A stretch of 64,000 nt of DNA from Planctomycetia bacterium (GTDB taxonomy: Bacteria > Planctomycetota > Planctomycetia > Pirellulales > Thermoguttaceae): positions 1 through 64,000 of the forward strand of contig JAUNBK010000005.1 in NCBI GenBank assembly GCA_030527105.1, read 5' to 3'. The translations under genes and the position numbers were made by a program. The notes beneath the pieces were generated by a model, which saw only the letters and a program-made list of their open reading frames with translations, was not told the origin of the DNA and did no database searches. This document shows positions 28,127 to 37,185 of the stretch, one piece after another; position 1 is the first letter of the stretch; every line of letters begins with the position of its first letter.

Positions 28127-28154
28127 TTGGCATAAAATTTGCGGTATATATCAT
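28127..28154 (+). promoter_or_regulatory. Promoter candidate of the Thoeris operon, sigma54-like or sigma70
   Basis: TTGGCATAAAATTTGCG fits the sigma54 pattern: TGGCAT at 28128-28133, five bases, then TTGC at 28139-28142. The same TTGGCA with TATCAT (28149-28154) could be read as a 16-bp-spaced sigma70 promoter. The two readings cannot be separated by sequence alone. Confidence 0.4.
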
Positions 28155-28183
28155 TTAGCGTTTTTTTCTGACAAAATGTCAGT

Positions 28184-29038
28184 ATGAAGTACAACTTTGA
28201 TGTTCTAAAACGAGGTTTGCCAATCATTGTGTTTCATGTCAGTATGTTGAATAGGACACTTCAGAAAGAATTTTGCGAAGTACTTGGCTTTTTTTCCACA
28301 CTTTTGGTTTTTGTTCCGTTTTTCGATTTTTCAACGTTCTCGCCTTGTGGCAAAGCATTCGTGTCTGTACTTTTGATAATTTTGGGGGTTGGGCTTTACG
28401 CTTACCTGTGGGTTCGGGCAAATAGAATACAAAAGGTCAAATTTCGAATCAATAACTCGCAAATAATTGTTCGTTACGGTGACATTTTCCAGTGTGATGG
28501 ATGGAAGGTAATACCTTTCAACGAATATTTTGACACCGTGGTTGATGATGTCGTGATTTCTCAAAATTCATTGCATGGAATATTCCTTAGTCAGTATGCT
28601 GATTCAGAAAAATTGTCCGAGGTTTTGTTGACAATCAAAAAACAAAAAAAATTGAGCAGGCAGAATAAAAGATGCCCCTTTCCTTTGGGAACAATAGTGC
28701 CTTATGAAGGTTATTTTCTGCTCGCATTTTCAAGGTTCGATGAAAATAACCGTGCAAATTTGAGTATGTTGGATTATTGGCAGTGTTTATTAAATTTCTG
28801 GAATGAGGCAGACATTGCTTATGCTGGGAAAGATATCCATATTCCCTTAATAGGATCGGGTATCACACGTTTTGATAGACCCCTTAATCCGCAAGACCTT
28901 TTGGAACTGTTGATCGTTTCTTTTAAGACAAGCGGTTGGCAGATTTCGCATGGCAGTACGATTAACATCGTATTGTCACCTCGTGTTCGGGATCAGATTA
29001 ATTTGTTTCGATTGAAGGAGTTTTTTAATGGCCTATAG
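28184..29038 (+). CDS. Type II Thoeris effector ThsA-like (two TM helices + Macro-like domain)
   Basis: A 284-residue protein. Two transmembrane helices lie at about residues 32-52 (EVLGFFSTLLVFVPFF) and 57-77 (KAFVSVLLIILGVGLYAYLWV). A Macro-like domain covers about 90-265, with RYGDIFQ, NEYFDTVVDD, the glycine-rich phosphate loop PLIGSGITRF and the final ELLIVSFKTSG helix. This TM-TM-Macro architecture is that of the type II Thoeris effector. In that system a TIR protein makes an ADP-ribose-derived signal (His-ADPR) on phage infection. The signal binds the Macro domain, which triggers membrane damage. The ThsA role is inferred from architecture and the two TIR neighbours. It overlaps the next gene by 11 nt. 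A+T-rich. Confidence 0.78.
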   Translation: MKYNFDVLKRGLPIIVFHVSMLNRTLQKEFCEVLGFFSTLLVFVPFFDFSTFSPCGKAFVSVLLIILGVGLYAYLWVRANRIQKVKFRINNSQIIVRYGDIFQCDGWKVIPFNEYFDTVVDDVVISQNSLHGIFLSQYADSEKLSEVLLTIKKQKKLSRQNKRCPFPLGTIVPYEGYFLLAFSRFDENNRANLSMLDYWQCLLNFWNEADIAYAGKDIHIPLIGSGITRFDRPLNPQDLLELLIVSFKTSGWQISHGSTINIVLSPRVRDQINLFRLKEFFNGL

Positions 29039-29663
29039 AAATGGAACATACGTGGCCTTTGATGGTGGCGGTACGAGCGACCCTACGGTTGGGGATATGA
29101 AATATTACGCCATGCTTCAGGCTTGGAACAAGGACAAAAAACATGACTTTCATTTTAATGACAGTCACAAAAAAACGTATTCTGTTAGAGACTCTAGCCA
29201 GATGGAAGCAACACTTAAGCCACGATTACTCGAACGTATGAAAAACTCAAAGAATATGTTGCTCATCCTTTCAGAAAATACAAACTGGGATCGTGGATTG
29301 CTGAATTATGAAATTGAAATGGCTGTTGATCGCTATAAAATCCCTATCATAGCAGCCTATCCTGGAAAAACCAATATTATTTACCAAGAGGGAATATGGT
29401 ATAAACTTTACTATAAGCAGGAGTTTTACCCTTTTCCTGTACTTTCTGGTAGAACTATTGATATTTCCAGCCGTTGGCCCCAAGCCCTACGGTCACGAAT
29501 AATTAATGGTACAGCTCGATGTATTCATATTCCATTTAAAATGGAACCGATTGTTAACGCACTGGAACAATTTACTTGTTTTACGAATAAATTGTCTTCA
29601 TCCCGCAATACTTATGATCAAAAAACATATCAGAAATGGGGAATGATCGAATTTCTTGAATAA
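29028..29663 (+). CDS. ThsB-like TIR-domain protein (DUF1863 type)
   Basis: A 211-residue cytoplasmic TIR-like protein, the presumed phage sensor and signal-producing enzyme of the operon. The N-terminus MAYRNGTYVAF with GTSDPTVGDMKYYAMLQAW, SVRDSS and KNSKNMLLILSENT is characteristic of ThsB/DUF1863 proteins. The probable catalytic glutamate is Glu95 in LLNYEIEMAV, followed by the IPIIAAYPG strand. TIR enzymes of this class consume NAD+ to make a nucleotide signal. The start overlaps the effector gene by 11 nt, indicating translational coupling. Confidence 0.82.
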   Translation: MAYRNGTYVAFDGGGTSDPTVGDMKYYAMLQAWNKDKKHDFHFNDSHKKTYSVRDSSQMEATLKPRLLERMKNSKNMLLILSENTNWDRGLLNYEIEMAVDRYKIPIIAAYPGKTNIIYQEGIWYKLYYKQEFYPFPVLSGRTIDISSRWPQALRSRIINGTARCIHIPFKMEPIVNALEQFTCFTNKLSSSRNTYDQKTYQKWGMIEFLE

Positions 29664-29688
29664 CCAATAACATTGAAAGGAGCGACTT

Positions 29689-30630
29689 ATGAGCTTATCT
29701 ACGATTCAATCTTCATTAGATTCCCTTAATAGGGAACTTGTACAACTTCAAAAGTCCTTACAAGACAATACGAAGAAAATCGAGGAAGAGTATAAAAAAA
29801 TCGAAAGGATTCAAAGAAGTTTTACCTCCTCAACGATTTCACATTCCATGATGAAATCGAAAGCATCAGAGTTGGAACGATACCAGAAATCCATTTTGGA
29901 ATTCCAGAAAAAAGGGAAGAATTTGGAAAAAAAGATTGCCGATAAAAAAGCTCAGATTGCCCGAAAAAATGCGGAATTTCAGGCAGAACAACGGATACAG
30001 TTCAAACGGGTTACCAAGCTCGAGCAAGAAGAACAAAAAAGACAGCAAGAAAACAACGCCCAAACTCAAAAGCTACTTCAATCAATGCGATCACCAGGAG
30101 TGCGTGTTTCACAACACTTTTTGCCGGGTACACCAGGTCAGATTCATTTAGAAATGTCAATTCCTGTGGGAACTCAACAAGATTCAAAGACTACAGAAGA
30201 AAATACGGTACTTCCGCAATATGATTTTTTTATTTCTCATGCTTCCGAAGATAAGGAAAGTATAGCCAAGCCGTTATATGAATTTTTGACGAAAAAAGGA
30301 GCAAAAGTTTGGTATGACGATTTTACCTTGACTATAGGGGACAGCCTGAGAAAGTCTATTGATAAAGGATTAATTTCCTCACGTTTTGGAATTGTCATTT
30401 TTTCAGAGCATTTTTTCAAGAAATCTTGGCCTCAATATGAGTTGGATGGATTAGTACAAAAACGAATGAAGGAAGATAAAGCGATTTTACCTATTTGGCA
30501 TAACATCTCTTTGGATACGATGCAAAGATACTCTCCTTCACTTTGTGATATTATAGCATTAAAAACAAGTGATTTACCAGTCGAAGAAATTGGAACCCAA
30601 TTAATGGGACTTCTTCAAGAGGATGAATAA
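29689..30630 (+). CDS. Second TIR protein with N-terminal coiled coil
   Basis: A 313-residue protein. Residues 5-125 form a long Gln/Lys/Glu-rich coiled coil. A canonical TIR domain covers 177-305: YDFFISHASEDKESIAKPLYEFL, KVWYDDFTLTIGDSL, FGIVIFSEHFFKKSWPQYEL with the catalytic-position Glu251, and AILPIWHNIS. Two TIR genes behind one effector suggest two sensors with different triggers, as reported for multi-ThsB Thoeris systems. A strong AAAGGAG binding site precedes the ATG by 8 nt. It could alternatively act by itself as a NADase. Confidence 0.85.
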   Translation: MSLSTIQSSLDSLNRELVQLQKSLQDNTKKIEEEYKKIERIQRSFTSSTISHSMMKSKASELERYQKSILEFQKKGKNLEKKIADKKAQIARKNAEFQAEQRIQFKRVTKLEQEEQKRQQENNAQTQKLLQSMRSPGVRVSQHFLPGTPGQIHLEMSIPVGTQQDSKTTEENTVLPQYDFFISHASEDKESIAKPLYEFLTKKGAKVWYDDFTLTIGDSLRKSIDKGLISSRFGIVIFSEHFFKKSWPQYELDGLVQKRMKEDKAILPIWHNISLDTMQRYSPSLCDIIALKTSDLPVEEIGTQLMGLLQEDE

Positions 30631-30641
30631 AGTAAGCCGCA

Positions 30642-30833
30642 CACGACAAGATTGTTCGGCGCGTGGAGCAAATCCTGTCGTTAAATCGTCGGCTCCAAAC
30701 CGAAACGTTCGTCAATTCACGTGAACGGGAAATGTTGGAGCGTGAAGTATTTTCCCTCGACCAGCAAATCGATACCCTCGTTTACGACATTTACGCCCTG
30801 ACCCCGGAGGAACGCAAACTCATCGAATCCTAA
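30642..30833 (+). pseudogene. Orphan 3' end of a type IIG restriction gene
   Basis: The first 147 bp repeat 27908-28054 with three mismatches. The frame then ends differently from the intact gene, in VYDIYALTPEERKLIES and a TAA at 30831-30833. It has no start codon or upstream part, so it is not a working gene. It marks the right junction of the Thoeris insertion and the end of a second, related allele. Confidence 0.88.
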
Positions 30834-30990
30834 TGGAACCGTCGGAGCCATCAGCCCCCCTCCAGAGCCGTGAATGAAGGACGTAGCCCTGAGTTCCAGA
30901 AAGCTGCCGAATAATTCACCACCCAGCGTGACTTTTCCGGGACTACGCTACGCTTCGTCCCCGACCCTCATTTTGATTTAGCGGCATTTC
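30834..30990. other. Junction spacer without a gene
   Basis: I see no gene in the 157 bp between the orphan 3' end and the stop of the minus-strand membrane protein. An imperfect inverted pattern (GACTACGCTACGCTTCGTCC) is present but is not a clear terminator. Confidence 0.4.
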
Positions 30991-33900
30991 TCACGGGGAT
31001 TCGGCTCCGACGCTGCGCGTGTAGGCGTCGAAATGCTCGCGCCAAGCCTCTGGTGGTGCGTATTGGCGCGCGTTGCGTATCGTCGGACGGGAGCGTGCGC
31101 CAGAGGCGTCTTGCCCATAGCGGAGTGAGCGTGGCGTGAGTCCCAAACCCGAAAATCGTTGCTCCGCGCGCCGCTTCTCCTCAGGTGTGGCGTCGGAGCG
31201 TTCAATATCTGCGTGCAGCTTGTGCCACTCGCGCCAAAACGCCTCCGCTTCCTCGCGCGTCCAACCCAACTCACGAAGCAGCGCGTCGTCGTCTCGATCA
31301 AGTATGTCGCGCAAATGCTCGAGCGCCAAAATCGTCTGCTTCTGCGCAAACTCCACATTCGCCCGGTCGGCAGACGCGGGTGTGTCGAAATTCCCATCCG
31401 CCCCGCTTTCTTGGGAGGCTTCATGCCCCATGCCGGACGCGCCGCGCTGGTGGGAGGAACCCGAGCGCGAGGAGGAGTGCCCCGTCCCTTGGCGCCCACT
31501 CTCGGCTGGTTTGGTGGAAGACCCCGCGCCAGAGTGCTGGTTCGGGTCGTTCACGCCCGTGGGGCGGTCGGCAAGTTGGCTATTTCCCCCGCGCGAGCCT
31601 GTCGGACCGTCCCCGCCGCTCCCCGTGGGGTCTCCATGCGTGTCGGGCGTGTTGCTTCCGTCGCGACCGGTTCCCTGCTGATTCGATTGCTCGTCGGCAC
31701 CCGATCGATTGCCGCCTTGGTGTCGATCGTCCGAAGAGCCTCCGTCCGTCGATTGGTCGGGCTTGAAGTTGGAGCTTGAATCGTTTTGCTTCCCCGACGA
31801 ATTTTGAGACCCAGAGCGTGTGGATGATTGCCCTTTTTCCTCTCCCTTTTGTTCGGAAGTTTTGCCGGGACTCTCTCCGCCCGCGCCGTCGTTGAGGTCG
31901 ATCGGCTCTCCTTCTGCGGAAGACTCCGACGCCTCCGAGGATGCCGAGCCTTCCGCGTCTGACGAGCGGGGCGAATTCTGATTGGCAGGGTCGTCCGACG
32001 CTTGAGACTGCGTTTTTTCCCGATGTTTAAGGAGTTGCTCGATCGCCTCGCCGGGCTGCGTTTGAGGGTGCGTGGGAGAGGAGTTTTCCCCCGATTCCGC
32101 GCCACCTTGATCGTCTTGCGCGCCTTGCATTGCGCTAGATTCGCCCGCGCCATCATCCGAGCCATCATCCATTATCGACTCTCGATTTGGCGAGCGCCCG
32201 TCGGACTCGCGAAGTCCAGAGCCGTCCGATGTTTCCTTCTGCTCGGCGGCAGGCGGCGTCTCTTCCGTCGAATCCATGCCCCCCTCCTCCGAGTCACTCC
32301 CCGAGGCGGGCGCTTGCGGCGGCGCGTCGGAACGCTCCCCCTCCGACCCGCCTTGGCTCGATTGCGCGTCACTCGAGTCGCTCTTGGCGGAATCGCTCTT
32401 GTTGGAGCCGCTCTCCGCGCCACTTTCGTCTGATTTTTTCGCACCCGACTTGGGTTTCTCGGTATTCTCTCCTTGAGGTTTCTCGGAGGTACCCTCCCCG
32501 ACCCCATCGTTGGCATCCTCCCCCTTTTCCTCCCCCTTCGGCTTGCTTTTTGAGCCACCCTTCGTGTCGTCTTTGGAGTCGGTCTCCGAGGAGCTTTCCC
32601 TCTCGTTTTCCCCTTTTTTCTCGTCGTTTTTCTCTCCCTCATTCGGCGCGAGTGGATCGAAATCCGGCTTCGCGAGTTTGGGGACCGAAGAATCCGAACC
32701 CGCATCAGATCCCGACTCTCCTCCAGCGTCTTGTTCCGACTCTGAGCCACCCTTGTTTTTCTCCCCCTCGTTTTTCTCACCTTGGGCGCCAGATTTCCCC
32801 TCCGAGGACGTGTCTTGCGGCGTTTCTTGCGAAGGTTGGGGGGCGTCGGTCGCTTCGGACGAATCCTCGTGCGCTGCGTCTGGATCGCTCCCCGAATCGC
32901 TCCCCGGCTGCGCGTTTTGCGATGCGTTCTGCTGCGGGTTTTGTTGTGGGTTGTTCGAAAGTGCGGCACCGGGCGCGGCAACGTCCGGCGCAATGTTCGA
33001 CGGCGTCTCACCCTCCATTGGGCGCGGCACATCGTCCTCCGAAAGATACCCACCCGGGATGCGTAGCGTGCGTGGTGGCGTCGCGACGCGATTCGGCTGC
33101 GGGCGCTTCGAGTCTGCCGCCTCAAGATACCACACAATTTCGTCGCCACCTTTCAAACGATAATCCGACGCGCGAAACTTCCAAACTCGATGAAGCGGCG
33201 TTTTGAGCGGATTCTGCGTCTCCAGAATGTTCATTATCGCCGGGATTTCGAGAGGCTGCCCGTTCCAAAAGGCACGAAACGCAACGCCACGAAGCCCAAA
33301 ATCCGGGTCGTGCGCCTCGAACTCAATCGTCGCCTCCCCCTTCGCGTCCGTCTCCGCCCCATCCTCTGGCGCGTCCAATATTTTGAGGAGCGGAGCCTCG
33401 TCGCTCAATACTTCGATTTGGCGCTCCAGCGGATTTTCGCTCCACACGCCGACCGGATTTTGAAATCGAAGCGTATATTTCCACACGTCGGTCGTGAGAT
33501 TCGAATTGGAGCGCGGCAGCGAAAATTGAAGCTGAACCGTGTCGTTCGAGATTTTTTTGAGCGTGAAATTTTCCCTCGCGCCCGTTTGAAGCGAACGCGC
33601 ACTCAGCTCGGCGTGTCGAATCGTTTCGTTCGCGCGTGCCAAGAGAAGAACCTCGGAGCCTTCGTAAATTTTGAGGTCGCCTGAATTTTGTTCAAACGGC
33701 GGAATATCGAGATATACGGGGGGCGTCACGACGATTTTCTCCACCTGAATATCCAACGGCGGAAGGACTTCGATGCGAAAAACCCGCGAGGAAGCGTCGC
33801 CCGCCTCGATGCGCCAGGTGGAGTTTTGTTGGATGCCGCCCGCCGGAGCGATTCGGCACGAGTAGAGATTTTGTCCACTTTCGCGCAACACGATCGGCTC

Positions 33901-34722
33901 GTCCAAAATCAGTTCGTCGGCGGTCGAATAAAGCACCTCGGCGCGCTCATTCTCTCGAAGATTTTCGATTCTCGCGTTTATTTCGACGCTTTGATTTTGA
34001 TAAATGACGCAATCGTTTGGGTCAATTTGAGAAATAATAACACGAGTTGGCGCAGCCGTCTGACTCCAAGGAAAAAGGATGCGCGCGGCAGAAGAGATGG
34101 TACTTTTGGGAGAAAAAACCCCATAAAGTGCAAATCCTACGCACAAGACGCACAATATTGCGATTTTGCGCAGCATGGGCGTATAATCGATCGTCTCCTC
34201 GTCCGTGATATGCGCGAGTTGGAGCGTCGTTTGATACGACAACGATTTTAGCACAACTTGTGAGTGGTTTTTCACGTCGCTTGGGTCGGTTTTGGTGAAA
34301 AAAAGGAGGTTGAGCAGGTTGTTTTTTAGGCGCGGATGGTGTTCCTCAATCACGCGCGCAGCGTAAAATGGATGGATGCGAAACAAAAAATAGGGCAAAA
34401 TCGACTTCCATGCGATCCACCCCCAGAACGCCAGAAGTGTTGCGAAAATACCAAGCCGACCGAGGCGTCCGACGCCCGTTGTGAGTTGGTGGTCGAGAAT
34501 CGCGGCGCCCCACAAAATAAGCGCCGTCCCGCAGAGGAGATTGAGTGCCGCATGGATGATATCGACGTTTCGTATTTGGGCTTGCGCACTCTCCACTGTT
34601 TTTCGGACGATATCCGAGATCGGCAGCGTCTCTTGCGATTTCTCCTGAGTGGTCGTGGGCGTCGGAGAAGGCGGCGGTGGCGGAACTGGCGCGGGGCGTG
34701 ATGTGTGGGACAAATTGGACAT
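30991..34722 (-). CDS. Large DUF4175-like membrane protein with a Ser/Asp/Glu-rich region
   Basis: About 1243 residues. A Pro-rich leader is followed by two or three transmembrane helices (NLLCGTALILWGAAIL, LGIFATLLAFWGWIAWKSILPYFL, RKIAILCVLCVGFALYGVF). Ig/beta-sandwich-like segments follow (about 200-560), then roughly 500 residues of low-complexity Ser/Gly/Asp/Glu/Gln sequence. The short helical C-terminus is LEHLRDILDRDDDALLRELGWTREEAEAFWREWHKL. Similar proteins in planctomycetes are usually found with MoxR/VWA clusters; none is present here. It starts with MSNLSHTSRP at 34722. An upstream frame-compatible start would need an unlikely 106-residue leader. It is transcribed divergently from dnaK. 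Confidence 0.75.
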   Translation of the reverse strand: MSNLSHTSRPAPVPPPPPSPTPTTTQEKSQETLPISDIVRKTVESAQAQIRNVDIIHAALNLLCGTALILWGAAILDHQLTTGVGRLGRLGIFATLLAFWGWIAWKSILPYFLFRIHPFYAARVIEEHHPRLKNNLLNLLFFTKTDPSDVKNHSQVVLKSLSYQTTLQLAHITDEETIDYTPMLRKIAILCVLCVGFALYGVFSPKSTISSAARILFPWSQTAAPTRVIISQIDPNDCVIYQNQSVEINARIENLRENERAEVLYSTADELILDEPIVLRESGQNLYSCRIAPAGGIQQNSTWRIEAGDASSRVFRIEVLPPLDIQVEKIVVTPPVYLDIPPFEQNSGDLKIYEGSEVLLLARANETIRHAELSARSLQTGARENFTLKKISNDTVQLQFSLPRSNSNLTTDVWKYTLRFQNPVGVWSENPLERQIEVLSDEAPLLKILDAPEDGAETDAKGEATIEFEAHDPDFGLRGVAFRAFWNGQPLEIPAIMNILETQNPLKTPLHRVWKFRASDYRLKGGDEIVWYLEAADSKRPQPNRVATPPRTLRIPGGYLSEDDVPRPMEGETPSNIAPDVAAPGAALSNNPQQNPQQNASQNAQPGSDSGSDPDAAHEDSSEATDAPQPSQETPQDTSSEGKSGAQGEKNEGEKNKGGSESEQDAGGESGSDAGSDSSVPKLAKPDFDPLAPNEGEKNDEKKGENERESSSETDSKDDTKGGSKSKPKGEEKGEDANDGVGEGTSEKPQGENTEKPKSGAKKSDESGAESGSNKSDSAKSDSSDAQSSQGGSEGERSDAPPQAPASGSDSEEGGMDSTEETPPAAEQKETSDGSGLRESDGRSPNRESIMDDGSDDGAGESSAMQGAQDDQGGAESGENSSPTHPQTQPGEAIEQLLKHREKTQSQASDDPANQNSPRSSDAEGSASSEASESSAEGEPIDLNDGAGGESPGKTSEQKGEEKGQSSTRSGSQNSSGKQNDSSSNFKPDQSTDGGSSDDRHQGGNRSGADEQSNQQGTGRDGSNTPDTHGDPTGSGGDGPTGSRGGNSQLADRPTGVNDPNQHSGAGSSTKPAESGRQGTGHSSSRSGSSHQRGASGMGHEASQESGADGNFDTPASADRANVEFAQKQTILALEHLRDILDRDDDALLRELGWTREEAEAFWREWHKLHADIERSDATPEEKRRAEQRFSGLGLTPRSLRYGQDASGARSRPTIRNARQYAPPEAWREHFDAYTRSVGAESP

Positions 34723-35083
34723 GAGTGATATAATATTGGCAACGTGGTTAGTTTTTTGACGAGGCAACGTTGGTGTAACGCTGGCGTTTTGCAGCGGACT
34801 TGAAAAACTCAAGACCTCCGACGAGTATACATCAAAAATCGACAAAAAACTACCCCAACCTTCCCCAAAAGGGGGAAAAAATGACAAAATGTCAGGCAGA
34901 AAAAGGGGGTGCTCGAAATGCGCGAGTCGTTTCGATGCCGAAATTATGGGAGTCAAACGCATTTCACGCTGAGCGGAAGTTTTTTTGGCACACTTTGTGC
35001 ATAAGTTTATTTCAACGCCGCCATTGTGGCGGGCTTTCAAAGAACTAGAATAAATTTAATATAAATAAAAAGGAGAACTCATT
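34723..35083. promoter_or_regulatory. Divergent promoter region of the membrane protein gene and dnaK
   Basis: No gene is visible. The segment TTGGCACACTTTGTGCA (about 34986-35002) matches the sigma54 pattern with one mismatch (TGGCAC, five bases, GTGCA) about 80 nt before dnaK. It also reads as a short palindrome (GCACA...TGTGC). No CIRCE-type heat-shock element is seen. Confidence 0.4.
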
Positions 35084-36994
35084 ATGGCACAGGGCGAAAA
35101 GATCATTGGAATAGACTTGGGCACCACAAACTCCGTTGTCGCGGTGATGGAAGGAAGCGAAGCGAAAGTCATTCCCAATGCGGAAGGAAATCGTTTGACT
35201 CAAAGCGTCGTCGCTTTCGCCAACAATGGAGAGGTGCTTGTCGGCGAGTTGGCGCATCGTCAAGCTGTCACGAACCCCTTGCGAACGATCAGCTCGATCA
35301 AGCGTTTTATGGGTCGGCGACATTGCGAAGTTGGAGACGAAGAGAAGACCGTGCCGTACAAAGTCGTCGGTGGAGCGGAGGACTACGTCAAAGTCGACGT
35401 CGATGGGAAAGAGTACACCCCCTCGGAAATCTCCGCGAAAATCCTGCGAAAACTCAAGGAATCGGCTGAAGCCTACTTGGGTCACAAAGTGAACAAAGCT
35501 GTTATCACGGTGCCTGCGTACTTCAACGACGCGCAGCGCCAGGCGACAAAGGATGCGGGGCAAATCGCGGGACTTGAGGTGATGCGTATCATCAACGAGC
35601 CGACCGCAGCCTCGCTCGCCTACGGGCTGGACAAGAAAAACGAAGAAAAAATCGTCGTGTTCGACTTGGGTGGCGGCACGTTCGACGTCTCCATTCTCAC
35701 GGTGGCGGACAGCGTTTGCCAAGTGATTAGCACGAGTGGCGACGGACACCTCGGCGGAGACGATTTCGACAACGCCCTCGTCAATTACGTGGCGGATCGA
35801 TTCAAGAGCCAAAATGGCATCGACCTCCGCGCCGACGCGATGGCGCTCCAGAGACTTCAAGAGGCGTGCGAAAAGGCAAAGAAAGAGTTGAGTTCCGCGC
35901 AAACGACCGACATCAATCTTCCCTTTATCACGGCAGACGCGAGCGGTCCGAAGCACCTGATGGAGACGATCACGCGCGCCCAATTCGAGCAACTGGTCGA
36001 CGATTTGATCGAGCGGTGCCGTGGTCCCGTGAATCAGTGTCTGAAGGATGCGGGCTTGTCCCCCTCCGACATTGATGAGGTGGTGCTTGTCGGTGGTTCG
36101 ACTCGAATTCCCAAGGTGCAGGAACTTGTCAAGAAGATTTTTGGCAAAGAGCCTCACAAGGGAGTGAATCCAGACGAGGTCGTGGCGGTCGGCGCTGCCA
36201 TTCAGGGTGGTGTTTTGAGCGGCGAGGTGAAAGACATCCTCCTCTTGGACGTGACGCCTCTTTCGCTTGGAATCGAGACGCTTGGTGGAATTATGACTCG
36301 TTTGGTCGAGCGCAACACGACGATTCCTACCACGAAAAAGCAGGTCTTTAGCACGGCTGAGGACAATCAAAACGCCGTCACAGTGAAAGTTTATCAAGGC
36401 GAGCGTGAAATGGCTGCCGACAATCGACTTCTCGGAGAGTTCAACCTCGATGGGATTCCGATGGCGCCCCGCGGGATGCCGCAAATTGAGGTTTGTTTCG
36501 ATATCGACCAGAACGGTATTTTGAACGTCTCCGCGAAAGACCTTGGAACGCAGCGCGAGCAGCATATTCGCATTGAGAAGCCCTCTGGACTTTCGGAGGA
36601 CGACATCAAACGAATGCAGCGCGACGCGGAAGCCCACGCCGCTGAGGACAAGAAAAAGAGGGAGTTGGCGGAGGCGCGAAACCATGTCGACTCGATTTGT
36701 TGGCAGTTGGAAAAAATGATAAAGGAGAACGCTGATACGATCTCCGATTCCGACAAAACCGCGATCAACGGCGCGATCGAGAAAGCTCGAGCCGCCGCGA
36801 AAGGCGAGGATTTGGACGTGATTAAGAACGCGCTCACGAATTTGGAGCAAACGTCGCACGCATTCGCGCAATCGATTTATTCGAAGGCGCAGGCAGCGGG
36901 CGCTTCCCAACCCGGCGCACAGCCCGAGGCGCCAAATGAAACGACAAAGTCGCAAGACGACGATACGATCGACGCAGAGTTCGAAGTGAAATGA
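35084..36994 (+). CDS. dnaK: Chaperone DnaK (Hsp70)
   Basis: An ATP-dependent Hsp70 chaperone of 636 residues. The nucleotide-binding domain shows [15 protein letters not shown] at residues 7-21, [32 protein letters not shown] and [14 protein letters not shown]. The linker and substrate-binding domain follow ([19 protein letters not shown]). The charged tail ends in [12 protein letters not shown]. The N-terminal half lacks the GrpE-dependent insertion differences that would mark an HscA. It starts after AAAAGGAG and has a terminator behind it. No dnaJ or grpE is in this window. Confidence 0.98.
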   Translation: MAQGEKIIGIDLGTTNSVVAVMEGSEAKVIPNAEGNRLTQSVVAFANNGEVLVGELAHRQAVTNPLRTISSIKRFMGRRHCEVGDEEKTVPYKVVGGAEDYVKVDVDGKEYTPSEISAKILRKLKESAEAYLGHKVNKAVITVPAYFNDAQRQATKDAGQIAGLEVMRIINEPTAASLAYGLDKKNEEKIVVFDLGGGTFDVSILTVADSVCQVISTSGDGHLGGDDFDNALVNYVADRFKSQNGIDLRADAMALQRLQEACEKAKKELSSAQTTDINLPFITADASGPKHLMETITRAQFEQLVDDLIERCRGPVNQCLKDAGLSPSDIDEVVLVGGSTRIPKVQELVKKIFGKEPHKGVNPDEVVAVGAAIQGGVLSGEVKDILLLDVTPLSLGIETLGGIMTRLVERNTTIPTTKKQVFSTAEDNQNAVTVKVYQGEREMAADNRLLGEFNLDGIPMAPRGMPQIEVCFDIDQNGILNVSAKDLGTQREQHIRIEKPSGLSEDDIKRMQRDAEAHAAEDKKKRELAEARNHVDSICWQLEKMIKENADTISDSDKTAINGAIEKARAAAKGEDLDVIKNALTNLEQTSHAFAQSIYSKAQAAGASQPGAQPEAPNETTKSQDDDTIDAEFEVK

Positions 36995-37013
36995 TTCTTC
37001 GATCTGTTTGATT

Positions 37014-37055
37014 CAAAAAAACGGCGGGCTTTGGAAAAAGGGCGCCGTTTTTTTT
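37014..37055 (+). terminator. Rho-independent terminator after dnaK
   Basis: The AAAAAAACGGCG arm and a CGCCGTTTTTTTT arm enclose a loop of about 16 nt. The T run is 8 bases. Confidence 0.85.
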
Positions 37056-37061
37056 CGGACT

Positions 37062-37167
37062 TATACTCATCGTACTTTAAAATTTCGATCTTCACGAAGT
37101 TTCGGAAGCCATGGTGCGCAGCTCCAGCGGCGGGCAAAACCGGAAATTTCAACGCGAAGTATCATAA
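37062..37167 (+). repeat. Dispersed TATA-ended inverted-repeat element, copy 7
   Basis: A full forward copy, more diverged in its centre (TTCGATCTTCACGAAG). It lies between the dnaK terminator and clpB, ending 18 nt before the clpB start. Confidence 0.85.
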
Positions 37168-37185
37168 AAAAGGAAGAGTGAAAAA

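Noticed and set aside
35045..36955. A 636-codon open frame antisense to dnaK
   Set aside because: It is the mirror of the dnaK codons, with Arg/Leu/Val-rich composition, no motif and no binding site. Similar mirrors exist under tolC, the exolyase, beta-galactosidase and GH127.
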